DNA of 64,000 nt, taken from positions 62,001 to 126,000 of the forward strand of contig NZ_JASTWJ010000002.1 of NCBI RefSeq assembly GCF_030499515.1, in the 5' to 3' direction. The notes beneath the pieces are model-generated. The model was not told the DNA's origin, did not search any database, and saw only the letters and a list, made by a program, of their open reading frames with translations. The translations under genes were made by a program, and so were the position numbers. Of the stretch, positions 8,747-16,939 are shown piece by piece (the stretch's first letter is position 1; every line of letters begins with the position of its first letter). The DNA comes from Streptomyces sp. DT2A-34 (GTDB lineage Bacteria; Actinomycetota; Actinomycetes; Streptomycetales; Streptomycetaceae).

Positions 8747-9655
8747 GTGATGGAGGCTCAATCGCCCCTCACCGGCGACGCCGCGTCCGGCCTTACCGTC
8801 GTCGCCGTTCACGGAGTCGGGAACAGTTTCGGTGCAGACGTATCCAGCGGCATGAGGGAAGAGCTGAGAGCAGTGCGAGGGGCGGCCTGGACGCGTCACC
8901 TAGCGGATGGACTGGGCGTCGCTCCCGAGAACATCAACCTCGACTTCGCGTACTACGCCGACAAGCTCCTCCCCGGCGTCGCCGAGCAGGGAGCTGACCC
9001 TCTTGACGGCCTGAACGATCCGCTGGAGCAGGAGATGCTGACAGCATGGTCCGCGCAACTCGGCGTTCCCGCGGACGTCGTGCAGGGGCATCTCACGATC
9101 CCCTTGCGCCAGATCACCACCTGGGTGGCAACACGGTTCGACCTGGCCGAGGGCCCTCTCAGAGTCTTCATCCGCCTGCTGTTCCGCGAAGTAGCCGCCT
9201 ATCTGCGGGCGCACGATTGCCCGAACCGTCTCGCAGCGCGCGAAGAGGTCGCCGCGCGTATCGCGCGGCAACAGCCGAGGGTCGTGATCGCGCACTCACT
9301 CGGCTCGGTCGTTGCCTACGAAGCGCTGCACGCCCATCCCGAACTGCAACCGGAACTGTTCCTCACACTGGGCTCGCCGCTGGCCCTCCCACAGGCCGTG
9401 TTCCACCGGCTGTGCCCCACCCCCCAGGGTGCAACACCGCACCTGAACGGCCAGCGCCCACCAGGCGTCGGCCGCTGGGTGAACGTCGCCGATCCCGGCG
9501 ACCCTGTGGCTGTGCCCCCGCAGCTAAGCCGCTACTTCAAGGGGCTCTCCCTGGATCACACGGCCGCCATCGCACCCTTCGACTTCCACCAGGCCAAGAA
9601 CTACCTCCGATCCGCCGCCACCGCGGCCACGATCGGCCCATACCTTGATCTGTGA
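8747..9655 (+). CDS. Alpha/beta hydrolase, caspase-linked (copy 1)
   Basis: A 302-residue serine hydrolase-like protein. It begins with the fold's first strand and oxyanion region (LTVVAVHGVGNSFGAD) and has a nucleophile elbow in RVVIAHSLGSVVAYEAL. Asp in NVADPGDPVAVP and His in SLDHTAAIAPF are candidates for the rest of the triad. There is no signal peptide, so it is probably cytosolic. The substrate is unknown: lipase, esterase or peptide hydrolase are all possible. The gene diverges from caspase copy 1, and a related hydrolase diverges from caspase copy 2 at 34 kb, which argues for a functional link. Start is GTG (or ATG three bases on) with GAGAGAGG upstream. Confidence 0.85.
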   Translation: MMEAQSPLTGDAASGLTVVAVHGVGNSFGADVSSGMREELRAVRGAAWTRHLADGLGVAPENINLDFAYYADKLLPGVAEQGADPLDGLNDPLEQEMLTAWSAQLGVPADVVQGHLTIPLRQITTWVATRFDLAEGPLRVFIRLLFREVAAYLRAHDCPNRLAAREEVAARIARQQPRVVIAHSLGSVVAYEALHAHPELQPELFLTLGSPLALPQAVFHRLCPTPQGATPHLNGQRPPGVGRWVNVADPGDPVAVPPQLSRYFKGLSLDHTAAIAPFDFHQAKNYLRSAATAATIGPYLDL

Positions 9656-9697
9656 GGCAGTCAGCCGCGGTGAACTCTGCCGAGCGGGGCGGAGCTG

Positions 9698-9925
9698 GTG
9701 ACCGAGAAGCCGCTGGAACGGGCGGCACCGAACCGGGTCCGCCTGCTCTGGTGGGGCCTCGGGGGCGGGTATGTGCTGGTGCTCGCCCTGCTGCTGGTGA
9801 AGGCGCTAATACTAACCGGCGCCACCGGGGTGGTCCGGGGGGTCTTCTGGGCGGTGGCCCCCCTCCTGATCGCCGGCGGGGTGGAAGGCGTGCGGGCCGG
9901 GTGGCAGGTGTTCCGGGAGCCCTAG
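9698..9925 (+). CDS. Small two-helix membrane protein
   Basis: A 75-residue protein with a positively charged N-terminus and two hydrophobic segments, GGGYVLVLALLLVKALILTG and GVFWAVAPLLIAGG. It starts with GTG preceded by GGAG at about 9690. It lies 42 bp after the hydrolase gene and 22 bp before the next gene, so it is probably cotranscribed with both. The family is not recognised. A role as a membrane partner of the hydrolase or caspase is only a guess from position. Confidence 0.6.
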   Translation: MTEKPLERAAPNRVRLLWWGLGGGYVLVLALLLVKALILTGATGVVRGVFWAVAPLLIAGGVEGVRAGWQVFREP

Positions 9926-9947
9926 GCGGCTGGGAGGAGGCCTTGCG

Positions 9948-10412
9948 GTGGCCGTCGCCCTGGCAGGCTCGCTCTTGAGTCTGCTCAGCGCTCCCGGAGG
10001 TGGGGAAGCGGACCGCGGCCCGGTGGACACGCCGCGTGCCGCACCGCCATCGTCGGCTCACCATGTAGCTCCGACGCCAACCTACGACCCGGGTGTACCA
10101 CAGCCCTCTCCGCGGCTTCCCCTCTACGTTCCGGCGGATACCCGTACGTCTGTGCTCACAGTGGCCTTCACGCGCGACACCGATGTGCTCACGCCCAGAG
10201 ATCCCTCGGGCATGACACCGGTAGGCACGCTCCCCCGCCGCACCGCGGTTGGTGTCGAGTGTGCGACAGCTGACCGAGACGGCACCGAGTACCTGAAGAT
10301 CGCCAACGAGCCCAGGAACTACTACGTCCCGGAGAACAAGTTCCGGATCACCATCGTGACCGTTGAGGGCCTTGACGACTGCTATCCGCACGTCGTCCCA
10401 CCCAGCAAGTGA
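9948..10412 (+). CDS. Exported or membrane-anchored SH3-like small protein
   Basis: A 154-residue protein. The N-terminus has a short hydrophobic stretch (MAVALAGSLLSLLSAPGG), then a Pro/Ser/Thr-rich linker typical of cell-wall-spanning actinobacterial proteins. The C-terminal domain contains two cysteines (VGVECATADRDGTEY and LDDCYPHV) and resembles small beta-rich bacterial SH3-like folds. The GTG start follows a clear GGGAGGAGG ribosome binding site. It is probably in one operon with the preceding membrane protein. No catalytic motif is seen. Confidence 0.6.
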   Translation: MAVALAGSLLSLLSAPGGGEADRGPVDTPRAAPPSSAHHVAPTPTYDPGVPQPSPRLPLYVPADTRTSVLTVAFTRDTDVLTPRDPSGMTPVGTLPRRTAVGVECATADRDGTEYLKIANEPRNYYVPENKFRITIVTVEGLDDCYPHVVPPSK

Positions 10413-10421
10413 CGCCCTGGG

Positions 10422-10445
10422 GAGGGGCGCAGAATGGTGCCCCTC
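10422..10445 (+). terminator. Hairpin terminator candidate
   Basis: GAGGGGCGC and GTGCCCCTC form a 9-bp stem (one G-T pair) around a 6-nt loop, starting 9 bp after the stop codon of the preceding gene. There is no long T-tract, as is common for Streptomyces terminators. Confidence 0.5.
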
Positions 10446-10621
10446 TTCGTCATATCGGCCCGGACCCACGCTCCTTGTTGCACACCCAGTGCCGTCGCGC
10501 CGCGGCGACACGGTTGAGCGCCGGGGTTGGGCTGGATGGGGCAGGTCACTGGAACGGGTCTTGTCCCGTCCAAGGGCGTTCTTGGAGGCTCGTAAGACGC
10601 CCCCTGTGTTGAGGAGGATCC

Positions 10622-11605
10622 GTGCCGTCCGAAGCCGACATTCTGGCGCCGCCGCAACGGGTGGCTGAACGCGTGGCCCGCTGGGAGACATTCCTCGACG
10701 GGGTGGTGCCGGCGAAGAAAGACGGCGTCGGCGCCAACCTCCTGATCTCGACGTGGAACCTGCGCGCCTTCTCCGACCTGACCAAGGCCTGGACCACCCC
10801 GGACGGCGCCTCGCCGAAGCGGAACTTCACCGACGTCCACCTGATCGCGTCGGTGATCCGCCGCTTCGACGTGGTCGCGGTGCAGGAGACGCGCGGGAAC
10901 CTGCGCGCCCTGCGCTACCTTCTCAAAGTCCTCGGAGACGACTGGGCGTTCATCCTCACCGACGTCACCCTCGGCAAGGAGGGCAACGGGGAGCGGCTGG
11001 CGTTCCTGTTCGACACCCGACGGGTGAAGCCGTCCGGCCTGGCCTGCGAGCTGGTCGTCCCGATCGAGCAGGACGCGGGCGTGAGCGCCGGGGAACTGGA
11101 GCGGCAGTTCGCCCGCACTCCGTACGCCGTCAGTTTCCTCTCCCAGGGCCAGACCTTCACCCTGGTCACCCTGCACGTCCTGTTCGGGGAGAGCGCCGCC
11201 GGCCGGGTCCCGGAACTGAAGGCCATCGCGAAGTGGCTGGCCACGTGGGCGGAGCGGGAGTTCGGCTGGGACCACAACCTCATCGCGCTGGGCGACTTCA
11301 ACATCGACCGCGCCGGAGACCCGCTGTTCGAGGCATTCACCTCCACCGGCCTGGTCCCCGCACCCCAACTGACCGGACTGGCACGCACGATCTTCGACGA
11401 CCCCGGCGCGGAGCACTTCTACGACCAGATCGCCTGGTTCACCAAGGGACAGAAACACCGCCCCGTGCTGACCCTGGAAGCCACCGTCGGCGGCCACATC
11501 AACTTCGTGCCCGACCTGAAGGGAGAACGCACCCTGACGGAGCTGTCCTGGCACATCTCCGACCACTACCCGCTCTGGGTGGAATTCGCGATCCCCGGAC
11601 CGTGA
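10622..11605 (+). CDS. Endonuclease/exonuclease/phosphatase-fold protein
   Basis: A 327-residue protein of the EEP (DNase I / exonuclease III) fold. Diagnostic segments are LLISTWNLRAFSDL near the start, DVVAVQETRGNLRAL with the metal-binding Glu, LIALGDFNIDRAGDP with the Asp-x-Asn pair, and ISDHYPLWVEF with the catalytic Asp-His. Such enzymes cut phosphodiesters in DNA, RNA or lipids, and the substrate cannot be deduced here. No signal peptide is evident, so an intracellular nuclease is likely. GTG start with GAGGAGGATCC just upstream. It follows the hydrolase/small-membrane-protein set on the same strand, separated by a probable terminator. Confidence 0.88.
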   Translation: MPSEADILAPPQRVAERVARWETFLDGVVPAKKDGVGANLLISTWNLRAFSDLTKAWTTPDGASPKRNFTDVHLIASVIRRFDVVAVQETRGNLRALRYLLKVLGDDWAFILTDVTLGKEGNGERLAFLFDTRRVKPSGLACELVVPIEQDAGVSAGELERQFARTPYAVSFLSQGQTFTLVTLHVLFGESAAGRVPELKAIAKWLATWAEREFGWDHNLIALGDFNIDRAGDPLFEAFTSTGLVPAPQLTGLARTIFDDPGAEHFYDQIAWFTKGQKHRPVLTLEATVGGHINFVPDLKGERTLTELSWHISDHYPLWVEFAIPGP

Positions 11606-11732
11606 CTTGCCCAACGCCGCGTCGACTCGCCTTCCAGCACGTGGCACCGGGCACCGGCTTGAAGCGATCCGGGATCGGTGGAGTCGACGGACTGCCCCGA
11701 GTTAGGTGGAGTCGGTCGAGCATCAGAGTCCT

Positions 11733-12878
11733 TCAGGCAATTGGGCGGCCGCGCAGCTGGTCGACGGTCTTCGTCCGCGAGACGTGAGCGGAGGGTGTGC
11801 GGAGTCGGCGGGTGGGTGGGGTGGGCCGGAGCCGGCAGGCATGGAGAGCCTGGTCGATGTCGGCGTGTTCCCAGGGCGGGACGGACAGCGGGTTGGGGGC
11901 GTCAGGGTGGCCGCGCAGGGCTGCGAGTTGGCGGGCAGCGTCCATCAGCACCGTTGTCCAGGGGGGCAGTTCGGGCAGGCCATTGCTCGGCTGGGTGTGA
12001 AGGGCCTTGATCTGCTGACTGTTGTATCCGGTCAGCGCTGCCACTGCGACGCAGGCGGCGTGGACGGGGTGGGCGATGCGGGTGTGGATGCGGTCGGCGA
12101 TCTGGACGGCGTGGGGGTGGACGTCGTCTTGGTGCGGTCCGGGCAGAGGCAGGGCCGGGATGGGGCCGGGAGGCAGGGACGAGGGAGTGAAGACGACGGC
12201 GGCGGGCTTCAGAGGCTGGGGTGGCATGCGGAACTGGAGGTCGTCCTCGCGCGGCAGGAAGGGTGCGCGGTGCTGCCACCACGGGTAGCCGGCGGGATGT
12301 CGCGGGTGGGGTGGGGGGCACCAGTGGGCGGCTGCGGCCTGTCGGTTGTCGAGGAGCCGGTGGTCGATGGTGTCCAGCAGGCTGAGGGTCGTCAGCGGGA
12401 TGGGGCCGTTGCACAGCAGGGTCAGGCGGATGCCGGTTCGGGCGCTGAGTGCCAGTAGTTGCTCCCACTGTCCTGTGCTGAGCCGGTGGGCGCGGCAGAT
12501 GGTCAGGTGGCTGATGCCCAGGGTGAGGATCCAGGCTGCGATGATGCGCCAGCTGCGGTTGGTGTTGGTGGCCCATGCGGGCAGGCCATGGTCTTTGTCG
12601 GGGAGGGGCAGGTGTTTGCCGAGGGCGCGGATCAGGTCGTGTGCCAGGTTGGGGCCGGTTCCGGCGAGCGGGGTGGGGTGGACGGTGATGCGTCCGTGGC
12701 GCGGCTGGTGGGCGGCGAACGCCAGACGCATGTAGTCCTGTTCGTCGCGCATGGTGACGACGAGGGTGACGAGGGGAAGCGGGGTGTTCTGGCGGGGCGG
12801 CCACGTCGGGCTCCACTCGCTGGCGTTGTTTGACCCGGCGGGTCCGGCCGCGTCGGGCGGGGGCAGGCGGGGGGTCAT
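11733..12878 (-). CDS. Degenerate AAA-type ATPase paralogue of transposition module
   Basis: A 381-residue protein. I place the start at the ATG that overlaps the stop of the upstream ATPase gene (ATGA), not at an upstream in-frame start that lies wholly inside that gene. The middle aligns by eye with the preceding ATPase: LTICRAHRLSTGQWEQLLAL (127 onward) corresponds to LLAIDEAHQLS, but the Walker B Asp-Glu is replaced by Cys-Arg, and the P-loop is replaced by VVTMRDEQDYM. It is therefore probably a non-hydrolysing subunit. No TniQ zinc-finger pattern is present. As the last gene of the operon it might take the target-selector or adaptor place held by TniQ or TnsD elsewhere; this is inference. 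Confidence 0.8.
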   Translation of the reverse strand: MTPRLPPPDAAGPAGSNNASEWSPTWPPRQNTPLPLVTLVVTMRDEQDYMRLAFAAHQPRHGRITVHPTPLAGTGPNLAHDLIRALGKHLPLPDKDHGLPAWATNTNRSWRIIAAWILTLGISHLTICRAHRLSTGQWEQLLALSARTGIRLTLLCNGPIPLTTLSLLDTIDHRLLDNRQAAAAHWCPPPHPRHPAGYPWWQHRAPFLPREDDLQFRMPPQPLKPAAVVFTPSSLPPGPIPALPLPGPHQDDVHPHAVQIADRIHTRIAHPVHAACVAVAALTGYNSQQIKALHTQPSNGLPELPPWTTVLMDAARQLAALRGHPDAPNPLSVPPWEHADIDQALHACRLRPTPPTRRLRTPSAHVSRTKTVDQLRGRPIA

Positions 12879-13672
12879 GACGTCTCCGGGCGTGGAGTGA
12901 GGTGGCGCAGGAGTGCGTCGGGGTCGGTGCGGGCGGGTCGGGTGGTGGTGCGGTGAGTGAGGGCTGCCCAGCGGCGGAAGTTGCCGTGGGCCCACATCTG
13001 GTCGAGGTGCAGGAGCAGGGCGGGGTCGGTGTTCTTCCAGTGCGGGTGGAAGGCAGGGATGACGGTGGTGATCTGGGTGGCATCGAGGGGATCGAGGTCG
13101 TGCCAGCGAGTCACGCGTGAGGCGAGCATGGCCGTGGTGCGCAGGGCGCGCAGGCGGTGGCTGCCGGCGGCCAGCACCATGGCGATGTGGGTGTGGGGGT
13201 CGTCGTAGAGGTAGCGGAGGTATTCCAGGCAGGAGGCGGAGAGTTGGTGGGCTTCGTCGATGGCCAGCAGCCGGGGCGGGTGGTGGAGGGCGTGGCGGAT
13301 GAGGTCGTCGCTGGTGCCGGGGTCCTTGGGGGGCTGTCCGGGCAGGCCCAGGGCGTGGTGGAGGCTGTGGCGGAGGTCGCCTGGGCGGGCCTGGGGCTGG
13401 GGCAGGAGACGGATGGCGTGCCAGGCGGGGTGCTGGTCGAGCACCGTGTGCAGGGTGAATGTCTTGCCTGCCCCTGCGGGGGCGGCCAGGCACATCATGC
13501 CCTGCTCGGTGACGGTGGCCTCAAGGGCGGTGGCAGTGGCGGTGATCTGGGAGGTGTGGACGGTTCGGGCGCCGGTGAGGCCGAGGTGGTGGCGGGCGAA
13601 GCGGACGGTTCCGTGGGCGGTGGCGACCGGGGTGGTGCGGGTGGCCCGGCGGGAGAGGGCGGTGGTGTTCAC
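12875..13672 (-). CDS. TniB/TnsC-like AAA ATPase (second copy)
   Basis: A 265-residue AAA+ ATPase. Walker A is APAGAGKT (64-71) and Walker B is LLAIDEAHQLS (Asp139-Glu140). The sensor region is IAMVLAAGSHRLRAL and an Arg sits in AMLASRVTRW. It is clearly paralogous to the next gene upstream: both share the DEA-Q-S, L-ASR and FHP-W landmarks. TniB/TnsC/MuB-type ATPases select target DNA and activate the DDE transposase. The GTG start overlaps the upstream stop (GTGA), and its own stop overlaps the next ATG, so translation is coupled throughout. Two active-looking ATPases plus a dead one in one operon is unusual. Confidence 0.88.
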   Translation of the reverse strand: MNTTALSRRATRTTPVATAHGTVRFARHHLGLTGARTVHTSQITATATALEATVTEQGMMCLAAPAGAGKTFTLHTVLDQHPAWHAIRLLPQPQARPGDLRHSLHHALGLPGQPPKDPGTSDDLIRHALHHPPRLLAIDEAHQLSASCLEYLRYLYDDPHTHIAMVLAAGSHRLRALRTTAMLASRVTRWHDLDPLDATQITTVIPAFHPHWKNTDPALLLHLDQMWAHGNFRRWAALTHRTTTRPARTDPDALLRHLTPRPETS

Positions 13673-14472
13673 CGGTCGTCGTCGCGGCGGACGGGTCGGG
13701 CGGGGCGGGATCGGCGGATGGCCCAGCGCGCGAGGGTCTCGTCGACTTCGCTCAGGCCGCGGCGCTTCATGCCCTCGAGCACATGGTGGGTGACCTTGGA
13801 CCACATGCGGAAGGTGCCGCCGCCGGCTTCCAGGTCGATGAAGTTGATCAGCTCGGGTGAGACGTTGGCCCAGACGGGGTGGAACAGGGGGATGTTCTTG
13901 GCCACCTCCGCGGGCTCCATGGGGGTGAACTCCTGCCAGATATAGATCCGGGAGGCGAGAGCGGGCTCGTTGTAGAGGGTCTTGTAGCATTCCTCGCCGC
14001 CGACGAAGAGGACGGCAGGGCGGCTCTTTCCCTTGCCGGTGTCGTACAGGTGCCTGACGAACTCGAAGCATTCGCGGCTGAACTGCTGGGCTTCGTCGCA
14101 GACCAGGATGTAGGGGCGGCGGGCCAGGGCGCGCTTGAGGAGCCGGTCGAACTCGCTGGGGTGGGCGGGAGGCTTGCCTTCCAGGTGCAGGACGTCGAAG
14201 AGTTCCATGCGGATGTCGCGCGGGGTGGGGCGGGCCCTGAACTGCAGGAGCAGGACGAGGTCGGGGGCGACTTCCTTCAGTGCGGCCCGCACGGAGAAGG
14301 TCTTGCCCAGTCCGGCGTCGCCGTAGATGCAGGACATGGCGCGGGCGTCGATGGTGTCGGCGATGTTCTCGCCGGCCTCCAGGAGGGCTTCTGTGGCCAC
14401 GATTCGGGCGTCGGGCAGGTCGAGGTAGAAGTCGGGTTCTTGGCAGCTGTCGTCGGCGGGGGTGGCGGTCAT
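13669..14472 (-). CDS. tniB: TniB/TnsC-like AAA ATPase (first copy)
   Basis: A 267-residue AAA+ ATPase with Walker A GDAGLGKT (51-58) and Walker B YILVCDEAQQFS (Asp126-Glu127). Later landmarks are VLFVGGEECYKTLY and LASRIYIWQEF. This matches transposition ATPases of the TniB/TnsC/IstB group, which bind target DNA in filaments and license the transposase. The ATG is preceded by AAGGAG, making it the best ribosome binding site in the operon. The transposase and a mini-barrel gene lie upstream, and a second ATPase lies downstream with a GTGA overlap. Confidence 0.88.
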   Translation of the reverse strand: MTATPADDSCQEPDFYLDLPDARIVATEALLEAGENIADTIDARAMSCIYGDAGLGKTFSVRAALKEVAPDLVLLLQFRARPTPRDIRMELFDVLHLEGKPPAHPSEFDRLLKRALARRPYILVCDEAQQFSRECFEFVRHLYDTGKGKSRPAVLFVGGEECYKTLYNEPALASRIYIWQEFTPMEPAEVAKNIPLFHPVWANVSPELINFIDLEAGGGTFRMWSKVTHHVLEGMKRRGLSEVDETLARWAIRRSRPARPVRRDDDR

Positions 14473-14485
14473 GGAGGTCTGCTCC

Positions 14486-14728
14486 TTACGGGGAAGAGGG
14501 GTGGACGGGAACAGGGATGGTGGGGCTGGGCAGTGCCCGGGTGGTACCGAGGTGGCGGCCGGCTGCCGGGTCGTGGACGTCAATCTCCTCGGTGTGAGGG
14601 CCGGGTTCGACGGTGACGCGGGCACCGATGTGGGCGAGCGCAAAGAGGGCGCTGTAGGTTTGGCCTCGCCAGTGGATGTGCCCGTGCGGGCTGATGGTGC
14701 GGACCTCGCCCGAGGGGGTGGGGGTCAT
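14486..14728 (-). CDS. Stand-alone Mu-transposase C-terminal-like barrel
   Basis: An 80-residue protein whose ATG overlaps the transposase stop (ATGA). The segment HIHWRGQTYSALF, then VTVEPGPHTEEIDVHDP and GRHLGTT parallels the transposase's own C-terminal barrel (IRWQNRDYVGAW, VRIRYQPHHPRTIEVFD, DQHLGTA). It therefore appears to be a duplicated small beta-barrel freed from the catalytic core. In MuA and TnsB this region contacts the ATPase, so it could act as a bridge to one of the two ATPases encoded next. That role is inference from the family and gene order. Confidence 0.7.
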   Translation of the reverse strand: MTPTPSGEVRTISPHGHIHWRGQTYSALFALAHIGARVTVEPGPHTEEIDVHDPAAGRHLGTTRALPSPTIPVPVHPSSP

Positions 14729-16323
14729 GGGGCGGTGCTCTTCTCCTCGGTGCTGGCAGGTGCGGGCATGGCCCAGCGGGCGCCGGGGGTGACGCGGCGG
14801 GGCATGTATCCGGCGGGTACGCCGTCGTCCTTGGCCCGCGAGCATCGGGTGAGGGAGAGTTCGGCGGCGGCCTGGGCGCGGGTCATGGTCCCGGCGGTGC
14901 GTGCGGGCTCGGCCTGGGTGACGGCCTGGAAGCGGCGACGTCGGCGGCGTTTGGCCTCGGCCAGGTCGCGGCGCAGGCGCCGTACCCGTTCGTCGCGGGC
15001 CTCGTAGACGGCGCGGATCTCTTCCTCGCTGGCCTCGTCGGCCAGGTGCGCGGTGCCCAGGTGCTGGTCGGTGTGGGCGTCGAAGACCTCGATGGTGCGG
15101 GGGTGGTGGGGCTGGTAGCGGATACGGACCTGGGTGCCGGTGCGGCCGGTCATCCAGGCGCCGACGTAGTCGCGGTTCTGCCAGCGGATGCCGTGGCCGT
15201 GGATGATGCGGGTGGAGCGCTCCTCCTCCAGCAGGAAGACATGCAGGTCCTCCAGCGGCGGCTCGTGCAGCGGGGTGTCGTCGCTGTGCCAGCTCTCCAG
15301 TGGGGTGACGTCGCCGTAGCCCTGCATGCGGTGTTCGGCGTTGCGGGTGCGCACCCACGTCGCGAACAGGTCGACGAAGGCCTCGAAGGCCAGCGCGGGG
15401 TCCTTGTCCCCCACCCGCCGTTTGGCATCGAGTTTCTGGGACTTGGTGTAGCGGGGCAGGGTGGAGAAGAACATGCTGGTCGCTGCCCGGTTGAGGTTTT
15501 CGATGCTGCCCTTGAGGTGGGGGGTGTAGGGCGGCAGGACGTCCACTTGGACACCGAGGCTGCCCATGGCTTGGGTGACGGCCCGGGAGAGGAAGTCCTT
15601 GCCGCGGTCGATGCGGATCCGCCGGGGCAGTCCGCCGGCCGGGCCGTGTACCTCGTCGGTGAGGATGCAGGAGCGCAGGGCGGCCAGGATCGATGCCCGG
15701 TGGGGGTAATGCGGTGTGACGGCCCAGCCCATGGTCATGCCGGTGTGGCAGTCGCAGAACCAGGTGACCCACGGTTTGACGAGGCGTCCGTCCGCCCAGA
15801 CCAGGACGGGAATCTGTTTGTGGTCGCCTTCCCACTCCTCGTTGCGGCAGGTGGGCGGCCGGCGCAGGTGGGGGTCGTGTGCCCGAGAGGCGGGGATACC
15901 CTCGCGCAGTCCCGCCAGGTCGCCCGGCGGGAGATCCAGCCTCACCGCGCGGTACAGCGTGGACAGGCTCGGCACGTCCTGCTCGTCGTCGGCTTCGGCG
16001 AGCAGCTCCAGATGGACGGCTTTGACGTTCCCGTGGTGGTAGGCGAGCTTGACCCGCAGCTCCTCGGTGATCGTGAACCGGGGTCGCTCGGGGAGGTCGG
16101 CGGTGCCCAAGTTCTGGGCCTTCGCCAGACGTCGCCACACCGTGCGCTCGTTGACGCCCACGCTGCGGGCGACGGTCTTCACATCGTCGGTGGTCATCTC
16201 ACCGCGCTGGCGCAGCTCCGTCAGGGAGCGGACTCCAGCCGCCAGCAGCTTCTTCTTTTCACGCCGACGTCGCGGTGCGCGGTCCTGCTCGTCGGACGAG
16301 GCGTGGGTCGATGCCGAGGGCAC
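14725..16323 (-). CDS. tniA: Mu/TniA/TnsB-type DDE transposase
   Basis: A 532-residue transposase. Residues 40-70 form an HTH (VARSVGVNERTVWRRL) and a second helical DNA-binding part follows. The RNase H-like core carries Asp167 (EWEGDHKQIPV), Asp239 (RIRIDRGKDFL) and Glu275 (LKGSIENLNR), so the DDE triad is complete. Residues about 375-425 form the Mu-C beta-barrel, and the tail is Arg-rich and coiled (RRLRRDLAEAKRRRRRR). It cuts element ends and joins them to target DNA together with its ATPase partner. No separate TnsA endonuclease is seen, so replicative (cointegrate) transposition would be expected, yet no resolvase gene is nearby. Confidence 0.92.
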   Translation of the reverse strand: MPSASTHASSDEQDRAPRRRREKKKLLAAGVRSLTELRQRGEMTTDDVKTVARSVGVNERTVWRRLAKAQNLGTADLPERPRFTITEELRVKLAYHHGNVKAVHLELLAEADDEQDVPSLSTLYRAVRLDLPPGDLAGLREGIPASRAHDPHLRRPPTCRNEEWEGDHKQIPVLVWADGRLVKPWVTWFCDCHTGMTMGWAVTPHYPHRASILAALRSCILTDEVHGPAGGLPRRIRIDRGKDFLSRAVTQAMGSLGVQVDVLPPYTPHLKGSIENLNRAATSMFFSTLPRYTKSQKLDAKRRVGDKDPALAFEAFVDLFATWVRTRNAEHRMQGYGDVTPLESWHSDDTPLHEPPLEDLHVFLLEEERSTRIIHGHGIRWQNRDYVGAWMTGRTGTQVRIRYQPHHPRTIEVFDAHTDQHLGTAHLADEASEEEIRAVYEARDERVRRLRRDLAEAKRRRRRRFQAVTQAEPARTAGTMTRAQAAAELSLTRCSRAKDDGVPAGYMPRRVTPGARWAMPAPASTEEKSTAP

Positions 16324-16381
16324 CGGGGTGCTCCCTTCAGGATGTGGTGGATACGGCAGGTGAATCAGGGCCGGGGCGGGG

Positions 16382-16939
16382 TCAGCCGATGATGCCGATG
16401 TGCTGCACGTAGTAGTAGGAGCGGTGGTCGGATTCCATCTCGCTCATGAGGTCCTGCCACAGGTGCTCCATCTCCAGGGAGTCCTGCCGCGCCCAGGCGG
16501 CGATGATCGGGTTCCAGCGCCAGATGTTCTTCCACCGGACGCGCAGGTCGCGCCGGTGGCGGGCCTCGACGGCCTCCTGGTTGACGGGGTGGATCTCGAT
16601 CCGGGTGCCGCCGTCCGCGTTGAACAGGCGGGTCAGGTAGGGGGCGATGTTGCGCCGTCGCAGGTCGCGGAATGCCTGCTGCAGGAGCTGCTGCTGCTCG
16701 GGGTCAGGGGTGCGGGTCTTTGACCACCACGCGGCGAGGGTGTCGGCATCGGCGGCGATCCCATGGGCGTGGAGCGCAGCTGCCGCGGACTTCTTCTTCA
16801 CCAGATAGCCCAGCGCCTGGTGGAGGAGTTCCTCATCGCTGCGCCTCCACTCGACATCGTCGAAGACCCGGCTGTCCAGGCTCTCGGCCAGGGCACGCCC
16901 TCCTTCGATACCCTTGGCACCCAACTCCCCGAATCCCAT
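16382..16939 (-). CDS. Tpg-like HTH protein (terminal-protein-like), tentative
   Basis: A 185-residue protein; I chose the ATG at MGFGELGAKG. Its layout recalls Streptomyces telomere terminal proteins (Tpg, about 185 residues): a short Gly-rich start, then a YLVK segment followed by a helix-turn-helix and an Arg-rich end (QALGYLVKKKSAAAALHAHG, LLQQAFRDLRRRNIAPYL), and an acidic C-terminal region (MSEMESDHRSYYYV). The match is from memory of family layout and is not strong. It stands 58 bp upstream of the transposase gene and reads into that operon, so it could instead be a DNA-binding accessory or regulator of the transposition module. The CDS itself looks sound. Confidence 0.75.
   Translation of the reverse strand: MGFGELGAKGIEGGRALAESLDSRVFDDVEWRRSDEELLHQALGYLVKKKSAAAALHAHGIAADADTLAAWWSKTRTPDPEQQQLLQQAFRDLRRRNIAPYLTRLFNADGGTRIEIHPVNQEAVEARHRRDLRVRWKNIWRWNPIIAAWARQDSLEMEHLWQDLMSEMESDHRSYYYVQHIGIIG

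Noticed and set aside
12879..13493. Upstream extension of the degenerate ATPase gene
   Set aside because: The extension lies entirely within the previous ATPase gene in another frame and is Pro/Arg-rich; the ATGA-coupled start at 12878 is far better.
15046..16392. 448-codon plus-strand frame opposite the transposase
   Set aside because: Antisense shadow; Gly/Val-rich low-complexity sequence with no start signal.
16382..16939. TnsA-like endonuclease
   Set aside because: No PD-(D/E)xK pattern and the sequence has an HTH and helical character instead.
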